A stretch of 64,000 bases of DNA from Polyangiaceae bacterium (GTDB lineage Bacteria; Myxococcota_A; Polyangia; Polyangiales; Polyangiaceae), in NCBI GenBank assembly GCA_019637265.1, contig JAHBVY010000002.1, positions 1 to 64,000 on the forward strand, read 5' to 3'. This document shows positions 51,889-60,833 of the stretch, in pieces; position 1 is the first letter of the stretch, and each line of letters starts with the position of its first letter. The translations under genes were made by a program, and so were the position numbers. The notes under the pieces are model-generated. The model did no database searches and was not told where the DNA came from. It saw only the letters and a program-made list of their open reading frames with translations.

Positions 51889-54141
51889 TCAGCTTCGATC
51901 GCGGCCCTGACGCCGTAGTCCAAGGCCCTGACGTTCTGACTCGGGCTCACGCTCGGCGCGCCGGACGCCGCTCTCGCGACCGTGCACGTCGGAGCTGGGC
52001 GGCGCGGTGCTCGCGCGCTTCTTCACGGCCTTCATGGTCGTGGTGGAGCGACGCGACTTGGGCTCCGTGGCGGCGCGCAGGGTGGCGCTGGAGCGGCGCG
52101 GGGGCGCGGTGCTCCGCGTGCGGTACACGTTGCCTTGCACCACCACCTCGATGCCAAGCGCGCGGCACCGCCCCGCGAGCTTCTCCAGATCCACCCCGGG
52201 CGCAATCAAGAGGCCACCGGGCGGCGACGGCTCCACGAAGAGATCCGTCGTCTGACGACGGGTCCGCAGCATCTCGCACAGCTCGGCGTCATCCACCCAC
52301 AAGAACCCCTGGCACGCCACGAACTCCGCGCGACCGAGCACGGCGCTCGCCTGGTGCAGCAAGCGCTCGATGGGATCCGGCAAGGCGGTGATGGTGCGCA
52401 GCCGCTCGGTGATGACGTCCATCCCGAACCCTGCGGAGAGCGCCCGCGACAGCGACTGCTGCGTGAGCACCACGTCGAGGTGCCCCTGGGCGCGCCCGAT
52501 CTCCACGAACGGCGCCACCGAGACCACGTGCCCCACCCGCGTCTCGCTGCCGAAGCGCAGCGCGTGGTTGTCGAGGAAGCTGGCCGGCACCGTGCGGGTG
52601 ACCGGCACCTCGCCCTGGATGTAAGCGCGGCCGCGCGCCGTGAGCCGCACGGTGGCGCCGCCTCCCTCGGCGTCCTCCACGTCACCCAAATCCACCACGC
52701 CCAAGTAGAACAGGCTCTCGAACACGATGCGCCGCGCGACGCTGATCGGCGTGGGCGTGGGCGCGCCCTGCCTCACCGCCCAACGCTCGAGCAGCCGCGC
52801 CACGCCGGGGCTCCGCGCGTCCGAGCGGACGTAGCCCGCCAGCGCGTCCCACGGCACCCAGCTGCCCTCACCGAGCTCACTCAGCGCGTCCAGCACGATC
52901 TCTTGGATGACGCCGACGCAGCTCGCCTCGCGTGACTCGCGCGGGGCGCGCAACACCTCGGCGTCGGGGCGCGCCTCGTCCCAAGCGCCGCCGCGCTTCC
53001 ACGCCTCGAACAGCATCAGCCCCAGCTCGGCGAAGGTGAGCGAACCGGGCGGACCACTGACGTTCACCACCGCGGGGTCCCACACGCCCGTCGCGCGGCT
53101 CAGCGCGGCGAGCAGTGACACGCACTCGAGATCGCGCCCGAAACGCGTGGAGAACCGATTGAGCAGCGATCGCGGTGTGCCGACGGTGGGCTTCACCTCT
53201 ACCGAGGGGTCCCGCACGCTGAGCGCCATCGCCATCACGAGGGGGGAAGGATCCTCACTGAAGCGCGCGCGGCGCGGCGCGTGATCTTCCTCGAGCACGG
53301 AAGAGCGGATCTCCCCGCGCATCTTCGCGCGCTCACGCTCGCGCTTGGCGCCGACGAGCCGCGCCACCTCCGTGGGGATCAGGTGACGGTTCGGGTGCAC
53401 CGGGATCAAGTAGCCGCGCCGCTCGAGCGCGAAACCCACCCCGCGCCTCGACGGGGTGGCGCCGCTCGCGCCGCGCAGCCGCAGCGGCTCACGCTCTAGC
53501 TCGAGCAGCTCCTCCGTGTCCACCTCGCCGCCCACCTGCTCGATGGCCTGGAGCAGGTTGCGCTCCATGGGCGCCAGCGACTCCACCCCCGCCGCCAATT
53601 GGTCAGGGCAGCTGAGCTGATCCCAGGCCTCCTCCAAAGCGATGGAGTACGGCGGCGCCACGGCGCGCCCCAGGTAGTGCGAGGCGATGCCCGCCTTCAC
53701 CTCGGGGCTCGCCTGCGCGATCAGCGCGCGGAGCCCACGCGGGTGCTCGCCCTCCCAGGTGCTGAGCTCCAGCAAGAAGGCGCTCGGCAAGATCAGCTCG
53801 ATGCCGCCCTCACCACCGCGCGCGAACACGAGGCCCCGCGCCGCGAGCGGCTCGAGCGCCGCCGGCAGCGACTCCACCCGCAAGAGCCCACCTTCCTCCG
53901 CGATGCGGTAGAGCAGCTCCCGCGTCGGCCCAGGCAAGAGGCTGGGATCCTTCAGCTCCGAGAGGCCCACCAAGGCGCGCGCCACCTGGGAGGGGGCGTC
54001 AATGCGCTTCGCCTCGTCCACGCTGATGCGCAGCCGGCGGATGAGCCCCTGGAGCTCCTTGTCCGGGATGGCACGGAGGACGTCCGTGAGCTTGCTTGGC
54101 CTGCCCCGCCCGCGCCGCGCCGTGGAATTCTGTCGGATCAT
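51889..54141 (-). CDS. XPB/Ssl2 N-terminal-domain-like DNA-binding protein
   Basis: Predicted 750-residue protein of the helicase-associated (Helicase_C_3, XPB/Ssl2-N-like) group but with no helicase motifs. ATG at 54141 has GGAG 10 bases upstream; the frame is open to 54291. The N-terminus starts with an AT-hook-like RRGRGRPSK. The central part consists of winged-helix-like helices (LEREPLRLRGA and VFESLFYLGVVDLG). The hallmark segment is near 560-640: HLDVVLTQQSLSRALSAGFGMDVITERLRTITALPDPIERLL. The C-terminal 100 residues are a basic Ser/Arg-rich tail (RRSSATLRAATEPKSRRS). Function unknown; DNA or chromatin binding is inferred. Confidence 0.75.
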   Translation of the reverse strand: MIRQNSTARRGRGRPSKLTDVLRAIPDKELQGLIRRLRISVDEAKRIDAPSQVARALVGLSELKDPSLLPGPTRELLYRIAEEGGLLRVESLPAALEPLAARGLVFARGGEGGIELILPSAFLLELSTWEGEHPRGLRALIAQASPEVKAGIASHYLGRAVAPPYSIALEEAWDQLSCPDQLAAGVESLAPMERNLLQAIEQVGGEVDTEELLELEREPLRLRGASGATPSRRGVGFALERRGYLIPVHPNRHLIPTEVARLVGAKRERERAKMRGEIRSSVLEEDHAPRRARFSEDPSPLVMAMALSVRDPSVEVKPTVGTPRSLLNRFSTRFGRDLECVSLLAALSRATGVWDPAVVNVSGPPGSLTFAELGLMLFEAWKRGGAWDEARPDAEVLRAPRESREASCVGVIQEIVLDALSELGEGSWVPWDALAGYVRSDARSPGVARLLERWAVRQGAPTPTPISVARRIVFESLFYLGVVDLGDVEDAEGGGATVRLTARGRAYIQGEVPVTRTVPASFLDNHALRFGSETRVGHVVSVAPFVEIGRAQGHLDVVLTQQSLSRALSAGFGMDVITERLRTITALPDPIERLLHQASAVLGRAEFVACQGFLWVDDAELCEMLRTRRQTTDLFVEPSPPGGLLIAPGVDLEKLAGRCRALGIEVVVQGNVYRTRSTAPPRRSSATLRAATEPKSRRSTTTMKAVKKRASTAPPSSDVHGRESGVRRAEREPESERQGLGLRRQGRDRS

Positions 54142-54478
54142 GCAGATTCGGCTCCCGTTTCGTTCGCCTGAGGATGGCTGAGCTGCCTCATACACGCACC
54201 CATGCCGAGGCATTCCCGGCAAGCGGAGCCCTGAGGCTCGCACGCCGCCCCCAGCACGTGCCCCGGATGAAGCCGGGGTCAGGCCACCCACGAGAGCTAG
54301 GCCGCGTGGGGAGACCGCAGGGGGGAGATCTTGGAGTCTTGCACGCTTTGCCGTTCGTTCGCACGGCTTTTCGGTCGGCCGATGGCTCCGCCCTGGACTT
54401 CCTCCGCTTCACCTCCCTTCCTTTCCTCCCTCTCACCCGCCCTGCGCCTCGACCGAGCTGCTCGCAGGACCCGGGTTT

Positions 54479-54498
54479 GGGGGTTGGACGGCACCGCG
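54479..54498 (+). repeat. Dispersed 20-bp repeat, copy 4
   Basis: Exact GGGGGTTGGACGGCACCGCG in the 757-base gap 54142-54898, with the longer flank CCCGGGTTT seen also at copy 3. This gap has no gene; an AT-rich patch follows at 54530-54556 (with TTGACA at 54544). Confidence 0.8.
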
Positions 54499-54584
54499 CC
54501 GCTCCCAATGCGAGCGTACACCAGAGCTAACCATTTGAATTAATTGACATTTTAGGCCGCCCCTTGCGTGCCTTGTCAGGCCCT

Positions 54585-54648
54585 GGTCTCATCAAGCTGC
54601 GGGGATCTCCGTCCCTCGCACCACCCGAAGGGACCGAAGCGTGAGACC
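54585..54648. other. Nested hairpin element, possible structured RNA
   Basis: An outer inverted repeat GGTCTCA (54585-54591) / TGAGACC (54642-54648) encloses an inner one GTCCCT (54611-54616) / AGGGAC (54629-54634). It lies after the AT-rich promoter-like patch and 250 bases before the first TPR lipoprotein gene. It could be a leader structure or a small RNA. Confidence 0.35.
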
Positions 54649-54898
54649 AAGCTCAGCAAACCCCTGAGCAACCACCACTAGCGCGAGCCGACCCTGCGCC
54701 TCGCGCGGCTGTGGTGCGCCCACCGCACCAAACCGACACCGATCCGAACGGCCCAGCACGACCATGCAATACCAACCCCGCTCGAGGATCCGTGAGGCGT
54801 ACCAGCGGGCCTAGCGGACACCATCCAAGGCATCCGGAATCTCTGCACCGCTGGGTACCGGCCAGCTTGCAACATCCACTGACAGCACGAGTCACATC

Positions 54899-56884
54899 AT
54901 GCCTAACCCACCTCACTCCCGACGCTCGCTCCTCTCTCACCTGCTCGCGCTGGCCGCTATATCGATCGCTACGCTGACTATCGGCTGTGGCGGTGCTCGC
55001 GCGGGTGCGGCTGGCCCCGGTGCGGCGGCGCCTACGGCGGCTCTCGTGGATCCGTGTGGCCCTGAGCAGTTCTGGACGCCTGAGCGGCGCGCGGAGCTCA
55101 CGGCGAGCATCCGGAGCGTGAAGCTCAGCTGGACTGACCGCACCGCGGAGATCACCGGAGCAGAGATGGACCGCATCGCCGCCGAGCGAGCTGGGATGTG
55201 TGAGTCCATGGTGGCTCAGAAGGCGCCGGAGGAGGCACAGGAGAAGGTGGGGCTCTGCCTGCGCGCCAGCCTGCTGCGGCAGTGGGCGCTCTACGAGGCG
55301 CTCAAAGCGCCGAGCGTGGCAAAGCTGGTCAATTTGGATCACGTCCTCGCGGACATCACCGATGGCATGCGCACCTGCCAGAAGGACGTTGTCTGGCGGA
55401 GCTATGACGCGCGCCTGCCAGACGCAGGCCAGTTCAAAGCTCAGGAGCTCACCGCCGTCGCCTGGGTGTACCGGAAGCTTGAGGACGAGCGCGCTGAGGA
55501 GGCCACAGCGCTCGCCCTCGCCGCCGCGGAGGCGAGCGGCTCGAAGGCCCTGAAGATCGCCGCGCTGCTCAACGCGGCCAACTACGCGGCCTCAAGCACG
55601 GATAGAAGCCACCCCCAAGCCCAGGCCTTGGCCTCCCAAGCGCTCGCGCTCGCCAAGGCCGAAGGCTGGCGCAGCTACCAGGCGGTGGCTGAGGCGGTGC
55701 TCGCGCAGGTGGCGCTTCGTCAAGAGAACTACGCGGAGGCTGAGCGGCTCGCCGTGAACGCCCTCAGGGTGACAGAGGAGATCTACGGCGTGGAGAGCTT
55801 GGAGTCCGCGCTCATGCTGGACGCCTTGGGCGACGTGCACCAACACCAGGGGGAGTTCGCGAAGGCAGTCTCCCACCATCAGCGCGCGCTCGCGATGTGC
55901 CGCAAACTAGCCGCCCCACAGCACCCTTGTCTCGTGAACCTCGCCTTCAGGGTGGCCGCCACCCTCGACAAACGAGGTAACCACGACGAGGCCCTCCAGC
56001 ACTATGGCGAGATCCTGACGATTTTTCAAAGCCAACTTGGAGCAACGCATCCACATAGCGCCATCGTCCACGCCTTCGTCGGTATCAGTTATTTCCGGCG
56101 GGAAGACTACACGAAGGCGCGCGAGCATTATGACCAGGCGCTGGCCCTGGCCGCGAACGCGGCGGGGATGGAGCACCCGTACGCCACCTTCGCCCACAGC
56201 CGCCTCGGCGAGCTGCATCAGTACCTGGGTGATTGGGGCCAGGCGCTGAAGCACTATGAGGCGGCGCTCAGCGCCTTGATCGAGGCCATCGGGCCAGAGC
56301 ACGAGGACGTCGCCAGCGCGCACCTCAACGTCGCCAGCGTCCAGTTCAAGCTCGAAGACTACCTGAACGCCAGCCATCACCAGGTGAAGGCGCTCACCAT
56401 CCTGATCGAGATCCGGGGCTCAGAGCACCTTGAAGTGGCTTACGCCCACACCGAGCTCGGCAACACCCTCGGCAAAGCCGGGCACCCCGACAAGGCGCTC
56501 CCCCACCACCAGCGCGCGCTCGCCATTCGCCTGAAGGCGCTGGGCGCAGAGCACCCAGGCACCGCTGAGAGCCGAGCCAAGGTCGGCGTCGCGCTGTTTC
56601 ACACTGGGCAGCGCGCGGAGGGGATCGCCTCCTTGAAAGAGGCGCTGGCCACTCGGATGCAGGTGCTCGGCGCGGAGCACCCAGACACCCTCGGGAACCA
56701 CAGCGCCTTGGGATCCATCTACCATCTGGATGAGCAGCACGCTCTAGCGCTGGAGCACTATCGTCACGTCCTGATCACCTTCCGGAAAATCGCGCCAGAC
56801 GAACGAGAGGCCCAGGAGTTCTTCCTCCAACGCATCCAGCAGGTGTGCGACGCAGGCCACGCCCCCGCCTGCGATGTCCGCTGA
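54899..56884 (+). CDS. TPR-repeat lipoprotein (paralog 1)
   Basis: Predicted 661-residue exported protein. The signal peptide ends in a near-lipobox with Cys30 (SIATLTIGCGG). A conserved N-terminal domain of about 120 residues (FWTPERRAELTASIRSV, MDRIAAERAGMCESMVAQKAP) precedes about nine kinesin-light-chain-type TPRs (each with the LG.EHP element, e.g. LGAEHPGTAESRAKVGVALFH). It ends in a Cys pair (VCDAGHAPACDVR). The N-terminal domain resembles the extracytoplasmic region that myxobacterial Ser/Thr kinases carry between their membrane segment and TPRs. Function unknown; protein interaction is inferred. A paralog follows. Confidence 0.88.
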   Translation: MPNPPHSRRSLLSHLLALAAISIATLTIGCGGARAGAAGPGAAAPTAALVDPCGPEQFWTPERRAELTASIRSVKLSWTDRTAEITGAEMDRIAAERAGMCESMVAQKAPEEAQEKVGLCLRASLLRQWALYEALKAPSVAKLVNLDHVLADITDGMRTCQKDVVWRSYDARLPDAGQFKAQELTAVAWVYRKLEDERAEEATALALAAAEASGSKALKIAALLNAANYAASSTDRSHPQAQALASQALALAKAEGWRSYQAVAEAVLAQVALRQENYAEAERLAVNALRVTEEIYGVESLESALMLDALGDVHQHQGEFAKAVSHHQRALAMCRKLAAPQHPCLVNLAFRVAATLDKRGNHDEALQHYGEILTIFQSQLGATHPHSAIVHAFVGISYFRREDYTKAREHYDQALALAANAAGMEHPYATFAHSRLGELHQYLGDWGQALKHYEAALSALIEAIGPEHEDVASAHLNVASVQFKLEDYLNASHHQVKALTILIEIRGSEHLEVAYAHTELGNTLGKAGHPDKALPHHQRALAIRLKALGAEHPGTAESRAKVGVALFHTGQRAEGIASLKEALATRMQVLGAEHPDTLGNHSALGSIYHLDEQHALALEHYRHVLITFRKIAPDEREAQEFFLQRIQQVCDAGHAPACDVR

Positions 56885-56943
56885 TCGCCAGCGCGAAGCC
56901 GCGCGCACCACTCCTTCCTCTGATCTCCACTGAAAGGTCCACC

Positions 56944-58767
56944 GTGCGCCACCTCACCCGAACCCGCTCATCCGCGCTCATCGCGGCTTCGTTGTTCGTA
57001 ACGCTGACTAGCGGCTGTGGCGGCGCTCGTAGCCCCGCGGCAGCGCCGGGCCTCTCCGGCAGCCCCTGCAGCTCCCAGCCGTTCTGGACCGCGGAGCGTC
57101 GCTCGGAGGTCGAAGCGGGCATCCGCAGCCTGGGCACCAGCTGGTCAGCTCAGACGTCGAAATACGTCACCGCGGAGATGGACCAGATCACCGCCACGCA
57201 AGCAGGGATCTGCCAGGCCATGGTGGCTCAGAAGGCGCCGCCCGAGGTGGCTCAGAAGGTGGGCCTCTGCCTGCGCAGCTCCGTGCTGCAGCAGGCTGCC
57301 CTGTACCAGGCGCTCAAGCGGCCCCCGGCGGCTCGGCTCGCAAACGTCTACGTAGCGCTCGCCATGATCACGGACGGCACCGGGTCCTGCCAGAAGGACG
57401 CGGTTTGGCAGAGTTACGATGGGGAGCTGACGGATGAGCGGCTGTTCAAGGCCCAGGAGCTCAGCGCCATCGCGGAGGTGGCCCGCACGCTGGATGACGA
57501 GCGCGCGGAGGAGGCCTCCGCGCTGGCATCAGCCGCCGCGGAGCTGAGCGGCTCAAAGAACATGAGAATTGCTGCGCTGCTCAGCGCGGCCCTCTTCGCC
57601 ACAGAGCAACGCATGGACTACCAGCGCGCTAAGGCGCTGGCCTCGCAGGCGTTCACGCTAGCCGATGGAGCTGGCCAGCAGTTTCCGCGGGCATTAGCAC
57701 AACAAATGCTGGCGCGAATCGCGACGAGCGAGGAGCGCTACACAGAGGCAGAGGCGCTCTACCAAGGCTCCATCAAGACGCTCGAAGTCCTCTTAGGCAA
57801 GGAGAGCCTCCTCATCGCCGAGACGATCCATGCCCTGGGTCAGCTCGAGATGGCCAAGGGGAGGTACCGCCCGGCGCTCGTCCGCCATGAACAGGCGACC
57901 GCGCTGCGCGTGTCCACGCTAGGCCCCGCGCACCCGCTCATCGCGGACAGCTACGCCGCCACCGGCATCATGTACACGCGCCTTGGGGACTTCGACAAGG
58001 CGATCGCTCTGCAACAAAAGGCGATCCAGATCCTCGAAGGCGCGCTCGGGGCGGACCACCCAAACACCTTGGTCAATTACATTTACCTCGGCGCCGTGCA
58101 CAGCTCGCGAGGCCACCACGACAAGGCGCTTCAAGTCTATGACAAGGCCCTCAAGAGCAACCTGAGCGTCTTCGGACCCGAACACCAACGTATCGGCGGG
58201 CTCTACAGCATGATCGGTGAGACCCACAGCTGGCTCGAGAACTACAGCGAGGCGGCCAAGTACCATGAGAGGGCCCTCAAGATCTTGCTAGCGTCGCCTC
58301 AGTCAGAAGCGATACAGGCCGCCGTCTCGCACAGCTACACCTACGGCGGCCGGGCGCAGCGCGCGCTCGGTAACCACGAGGCAGCGCTGAAGCTCCACGA
58401 GGGAGCGCTCGAGGTGAGCCTGAAGTTCTTCAGCCCCGAGTCCACCGACGTCGCGGTCGCCTACCTCGACATGGGCATCGAGCACGCCCACCTGGGGCGC
58501 ACCGCTGAGGCGCTCGAACTCTACCACCGCGCGCTCCGCATCGAGCAGAACGTACCGAAGCCTGACGATTCGCTCCTGGCCACCATCTATACCTACATCG
58601 GCGACGCGCACGACGCCTTCAAGGATTACGACAAGGCCATCCAGACCTACACGCAGGGCCTCCGCCTGGCTCAGGGCGTCTCCGATGAGCACAACACCGA
58701 GAACCTCATCTCACGGCTGAAAGATCTCTGCGAAGCCGGCCACCCCACCGCCTGCGACATCCGCTGA
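56944..58767 (+). CDS. TPR-repeat lipoprotein (paralog 2)
   Basis: Predicted 607-residue tandem paralog of the preceding gene, 59 bases downstream and probably in one transcript. GTG at 56944 has AAGG six bases upstream and starts a signal peptide with Cys25 (FVTLTSGCGGAR); the frame is open further upstream but without a signal. The same N-terminal domain (FWTAERRSEVEAGIRSL, GICQAMVAQKAPPEVAQKVGLCLR) and KLC-type TPRs follow, ending CEAGHPTACDIR. Pairing suggests a duplicated scaffold. Confidence 0.87.
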   Translation: MRHLTRTRSSALIAASLFVTLTSGCGGARSPAAAPGLSGSPCSSQPFWTAERRSEVEAGIRSLGTSWSAQTSKYVTAEMDQITATQAGICQAMVAQKAPPEVAQKVGLCLRSSVLQQAALYQALKRPPAARLANVYVALAMITDGTGSCQKDAVWQSYDGELTDERLFKAQELSAIAEVARTLDDERAEEASALASAAAELSGSKNMRIAALLSAALFATEQRMDYQRAKALASQAFTLADGAGQQFPRALAQQMLARIATSEERYTEAEALYQGSIKTLEVLLGKESLLIAETIHALGQLEMAKGRYRPALVRHEQATALRVSTLGPAHPLIADSYAATGIMYTRLGDFDKAIALQQKAIQILEGALGADHPNTLVNYIYLGAVHSSRGHHDKALQVYDKALKSNLSVFGPEHQRIGGLYSMIGETHSWLENYSEAAKYHERALKILLASPQSEAIQAAVSHSYTYGGRAQRALGNHEAALKLHEGALEVSLKFFSPESTDVAVAYLDMGIEHAHLGRTAEALELYHRALRIEQNVPKPDDSLLATIYTYIGDAHDAFKDYDKAIQTYTQGLRLAQGVSDEHNTENLISRLKDLCEAGHPTACDIR

Positions 58768-58824
58768 GGCCCCGCAAGCGCACCCGCCACCTCAAACACC
58801 TGCGGCCATGCTAGACCGCCCCCC

Positions 58825-60114
58825 ATGATCCTGCGCGATCCGGTGCATGGCCTCGTGTCCTTCGAGAGCGACGAGGACGCCATCGTGGAGGCGCTGCTCG
58901 GCGCTCGTGAGCTGCAGCGGCTGCGCCACATCCGTCAGCTCGGGCTCACCTCCCTCGTGTACCCCGGCGCCGATCACACGCGCTTCGCGCACGCGGTGGG
59001 CGCCGCCTTCGTGATGACGCGCTTCGCCTCGCGGCTCCGGCAGGAGCACGGCGCGCTGCCGTTCTGGCAGCGGCTCACCAGCGAGCACGCCCGCGAGGGC
59101 GTGGCCGCGGCGCTGCTCCACGACATCGGCCACGGCCCCTTCTCACACCTGTTCGAGGAGGCCTTCCCCGACGGCCCGCGCCACGAAGCCTGGACCGAGC
59201 GCATCCTGCTCGACCCTGCCACGGAGGTGAACCAAATCCTCTGCCGCGTCGACCCCACGCTGCCCACCCGGGTGAGCGAGCTGGTCCACGGCCGCCACCG
59301 CCTCACGTACCTCGCGCGCACCGTGAGCGGCACCTTCGACGTCGATCGCTGCGACTACCTGCTGCGTGACGCGCATTTCACCGGTGTCAGCTACGGGCGC
59401 TTCGACCTCGACTGGCTCATCCGCAGCCTGCGCCTCGGCGCCGCGAACGAAGAAGCCGCGCCCCCCTTGGCCATCGACGGCACCCGCGGCATGCCGGCGA
59501 TCGAGAGCTTCATCTTGGCGCGCTTCTTCATGTTCCAGCAGGTTTATTTCCACAAGGCAAGTCGCGCTAGCGAGTGGATGCTGCGATCCATCATGACCCG
59601 CGTACGGCAGCTCCTACTCGACGGCGCGCGGCTCCCCGCATTGCCGCGCGGCATCGAGGATTTGGCGCGCCGCGGCGACACCAGCTTGGATGAGTACCTG
59701 AAGCTGGACGACGCGCGGATGTGGACGGCGCTCGCCGGCCTGTGTGAGGTGACCGACGAGCCGCTCCGCGATCTCTGCCAGCGCCTGTGCCAGCGCCGGC
59801 TGTTCAAGACCATCGAGCTCTATGGTCCGCACGGCGGGAAGGAGGCGCGCGAGCGAGCGCGGGAGCAAGTGGAGGACATCGCGCGCGAGCGCGGGCTCGC
59901 CCCGGAGCTCTACGTGGGGCTGGATGTCACCCGGCTCGCGGCCTTCGACGAGCGCGACACCTCGCTCAGCGTGGCGCTCCCGGGCGGGAAGAGCGAGAGC
60001 CCAGCGCACGTCTCCTTCTTGCTCCGCCGCCTGGCGGGCGAATCGCTGGAGCAAGTGCGCCTGATCGTGGCGCCCGAGCTGCGCGAGGCCGCGCGGGAGG
60101 CGCTCCGGCTGTGA
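58825..60114 (+). CDS. HD-domain phosphohydrolase (dNTPase/SAMHD1-like)
   Basis: Predicted 429-residue metal-dependent phosphohydrolase. The N-terminus MILRDPVHGLVSF is characteristic of HD proteins of the YwfO/SAMHD1 type. Metal ligands: His56 (TRFAHAVGAAFVM), His99-Asp100 (ALLHDIGHGPFSHLF) and a distal Asp in FDVDRCDYLLRDA. These enzymes cleave dNTPs or related nucleotides. The C-terminal half contains a Tyr/Arg-rich allosteric-like region. Its stop overlaps the next gene's GTG (GTGA). ATG at 58825. Confidence 0.93.
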   Translation: MILRDPVHGLVSFESDEDAIVEALLGARELQRLRHIRQLGLTSLVYPGADHTRFAHAVGAAFVMTRFASRLRQEHGALPFWQRLTSEHAREGVAAALLHDIGHGPFSHLFEEAFPDGPRHEAWTERILLDPATEVNQILCRVDPTLPTRVSELVHGRHRLTYLARTVSGTFDVDRCDYLLRDAHFTGVSYGRFDLDWLIRSLRLGAANEEAAPPLAIDGTRGMPAIESFILARFFMFQQVYFHKASRASEWMLRSIMTRVRQLLLDGARLPALPRGIEDLARRGDTSLDEYLKLDDARMWTALAGLCEVTDEPLRDLCQRLCQRRLFKTIELYGPHGGKEARERAREQVEDIARERGLAPELYVGLDVTRLAAFDERDTSLSVALPGGKSESPAHVSFLLRRLAGESLEQVRLIVAPELREAAREALRL

Positions 60115-60830
60115 GGTCCAGAGTCATCGCCGCCGCGCTCTGCCTAGCGAGCACCGCGCAGGCAGAGACCCCGAACACCCACATCCAGTACGCGGAGACC
60201 CTCACGGATGACGAGCGTGAAGCGGACGACGCCCTAGCCGATGGTTCCGCACGGAAACACACCGAGCCCGGCACCGCCAGCACGCCAGGCGCCGAGTACC
60301 CCCTCAGCCCCCTCGTCACCCCCCGCCTCTTGGGGGAGACGGACGGCGCCTACGGCCGCTTCGATGGCGATCTCGACTTCGCCGTGGCGCTCGGCGCACG
60401 CCTGGGCGACTCCCGCGCCGGCGCGCTCCAGCTCTCGCTCCACGACTTCTGGACGCTCGGCGTCGTCGTCACCCTCAGCTCTGATTTAGGCACGGACACT
60501 GACGAACCCGGCGCCGCCAGCTTCGAGCTCGACCTCCGTCCGCTGTTCCTCCCGCGCTGGGCCTACGATCTGGAGCAAGGCCCCGCCTGGCTCGATCTGA
60601 TGATCGACTCGCTCAGCATCGCCGGGGGTGGCTACTTCGCCGCGCCCCAAGGCGGCAGCTTCGGCGACAAGCGCGGCTGGCTCGCCTCGGTCAGCCTCGG
60701 CATCCCCCTCATGGGGGAGGCCTCCGGCCTCTGGCTCCGCGCCCGCGGCACCCGCCGCTTCACCCACAGCGAGAACCAGCTCCTCATCACCCTGGGTTGG
60801 CACACTACCCTGACCAGTCCCTGGCTGTGA
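60111..60830 (+). CDS. Small outer-membrane barrel-like protein
   Basis: Predicted 239-residue exported protein, unrecognised. GTG at 60111 overlaps the HD gene stop in a GTGA arrangement and starts a signal peptide (VRSRVIAAALCLASTAQA). The frame from 59787 in another phase is an artefact. The mature region has alternating hydrophobic and aromatic strands (LQLSLHDFWTLGVVVTLSSDLG, LWLRARGTRRFTHSENQLLITLGWHTTL), suggesting a beta-barrel or beta-sandwich, ending in TSPWL. Translational coupling with the HD enzyme is noted but their link is unclear. Confidence 0.7.
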   Translation: MRSRVIAAALCLASTAQAETPNTHIQYAETLTDDEREADDALADGSARKHTEPGTASTPGAEYPLSPLVTPRLLGETDGAYGRFDGDLDFAVALGARLGDSRAGALQLSLHDFWTLGVVVTLSSDLGTDTDEPGAASFELDLRPLFLPRWAYDLEQGPAWLDLMIDSLSIAGGGYFAAPQGGSFGDKRGWLASVSLGIPLMGEASGLWLRARGTRRFTHSENQLLITLGWHTTLTSPWL

Positions 60831-60833
60831 TCC

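Noticed and set aside
54290-54480. RNase P RNA-like stretch on the minus strand (GAGGAAGTCCAGGGC)
   Set aside because: It recalls the conserved GAGGAAAGTCCGGGC core but differs within it, and the other conserved RNase P RNA blocks and pairing helices are absent.
54653-55342. 229-codon open frame opposite the TPR lipoprotein start
   Set aside because: It is antisense to a well-supported gene and to its leader, with Arg-rich composition typical of shadow frames in GC-rich DNA.
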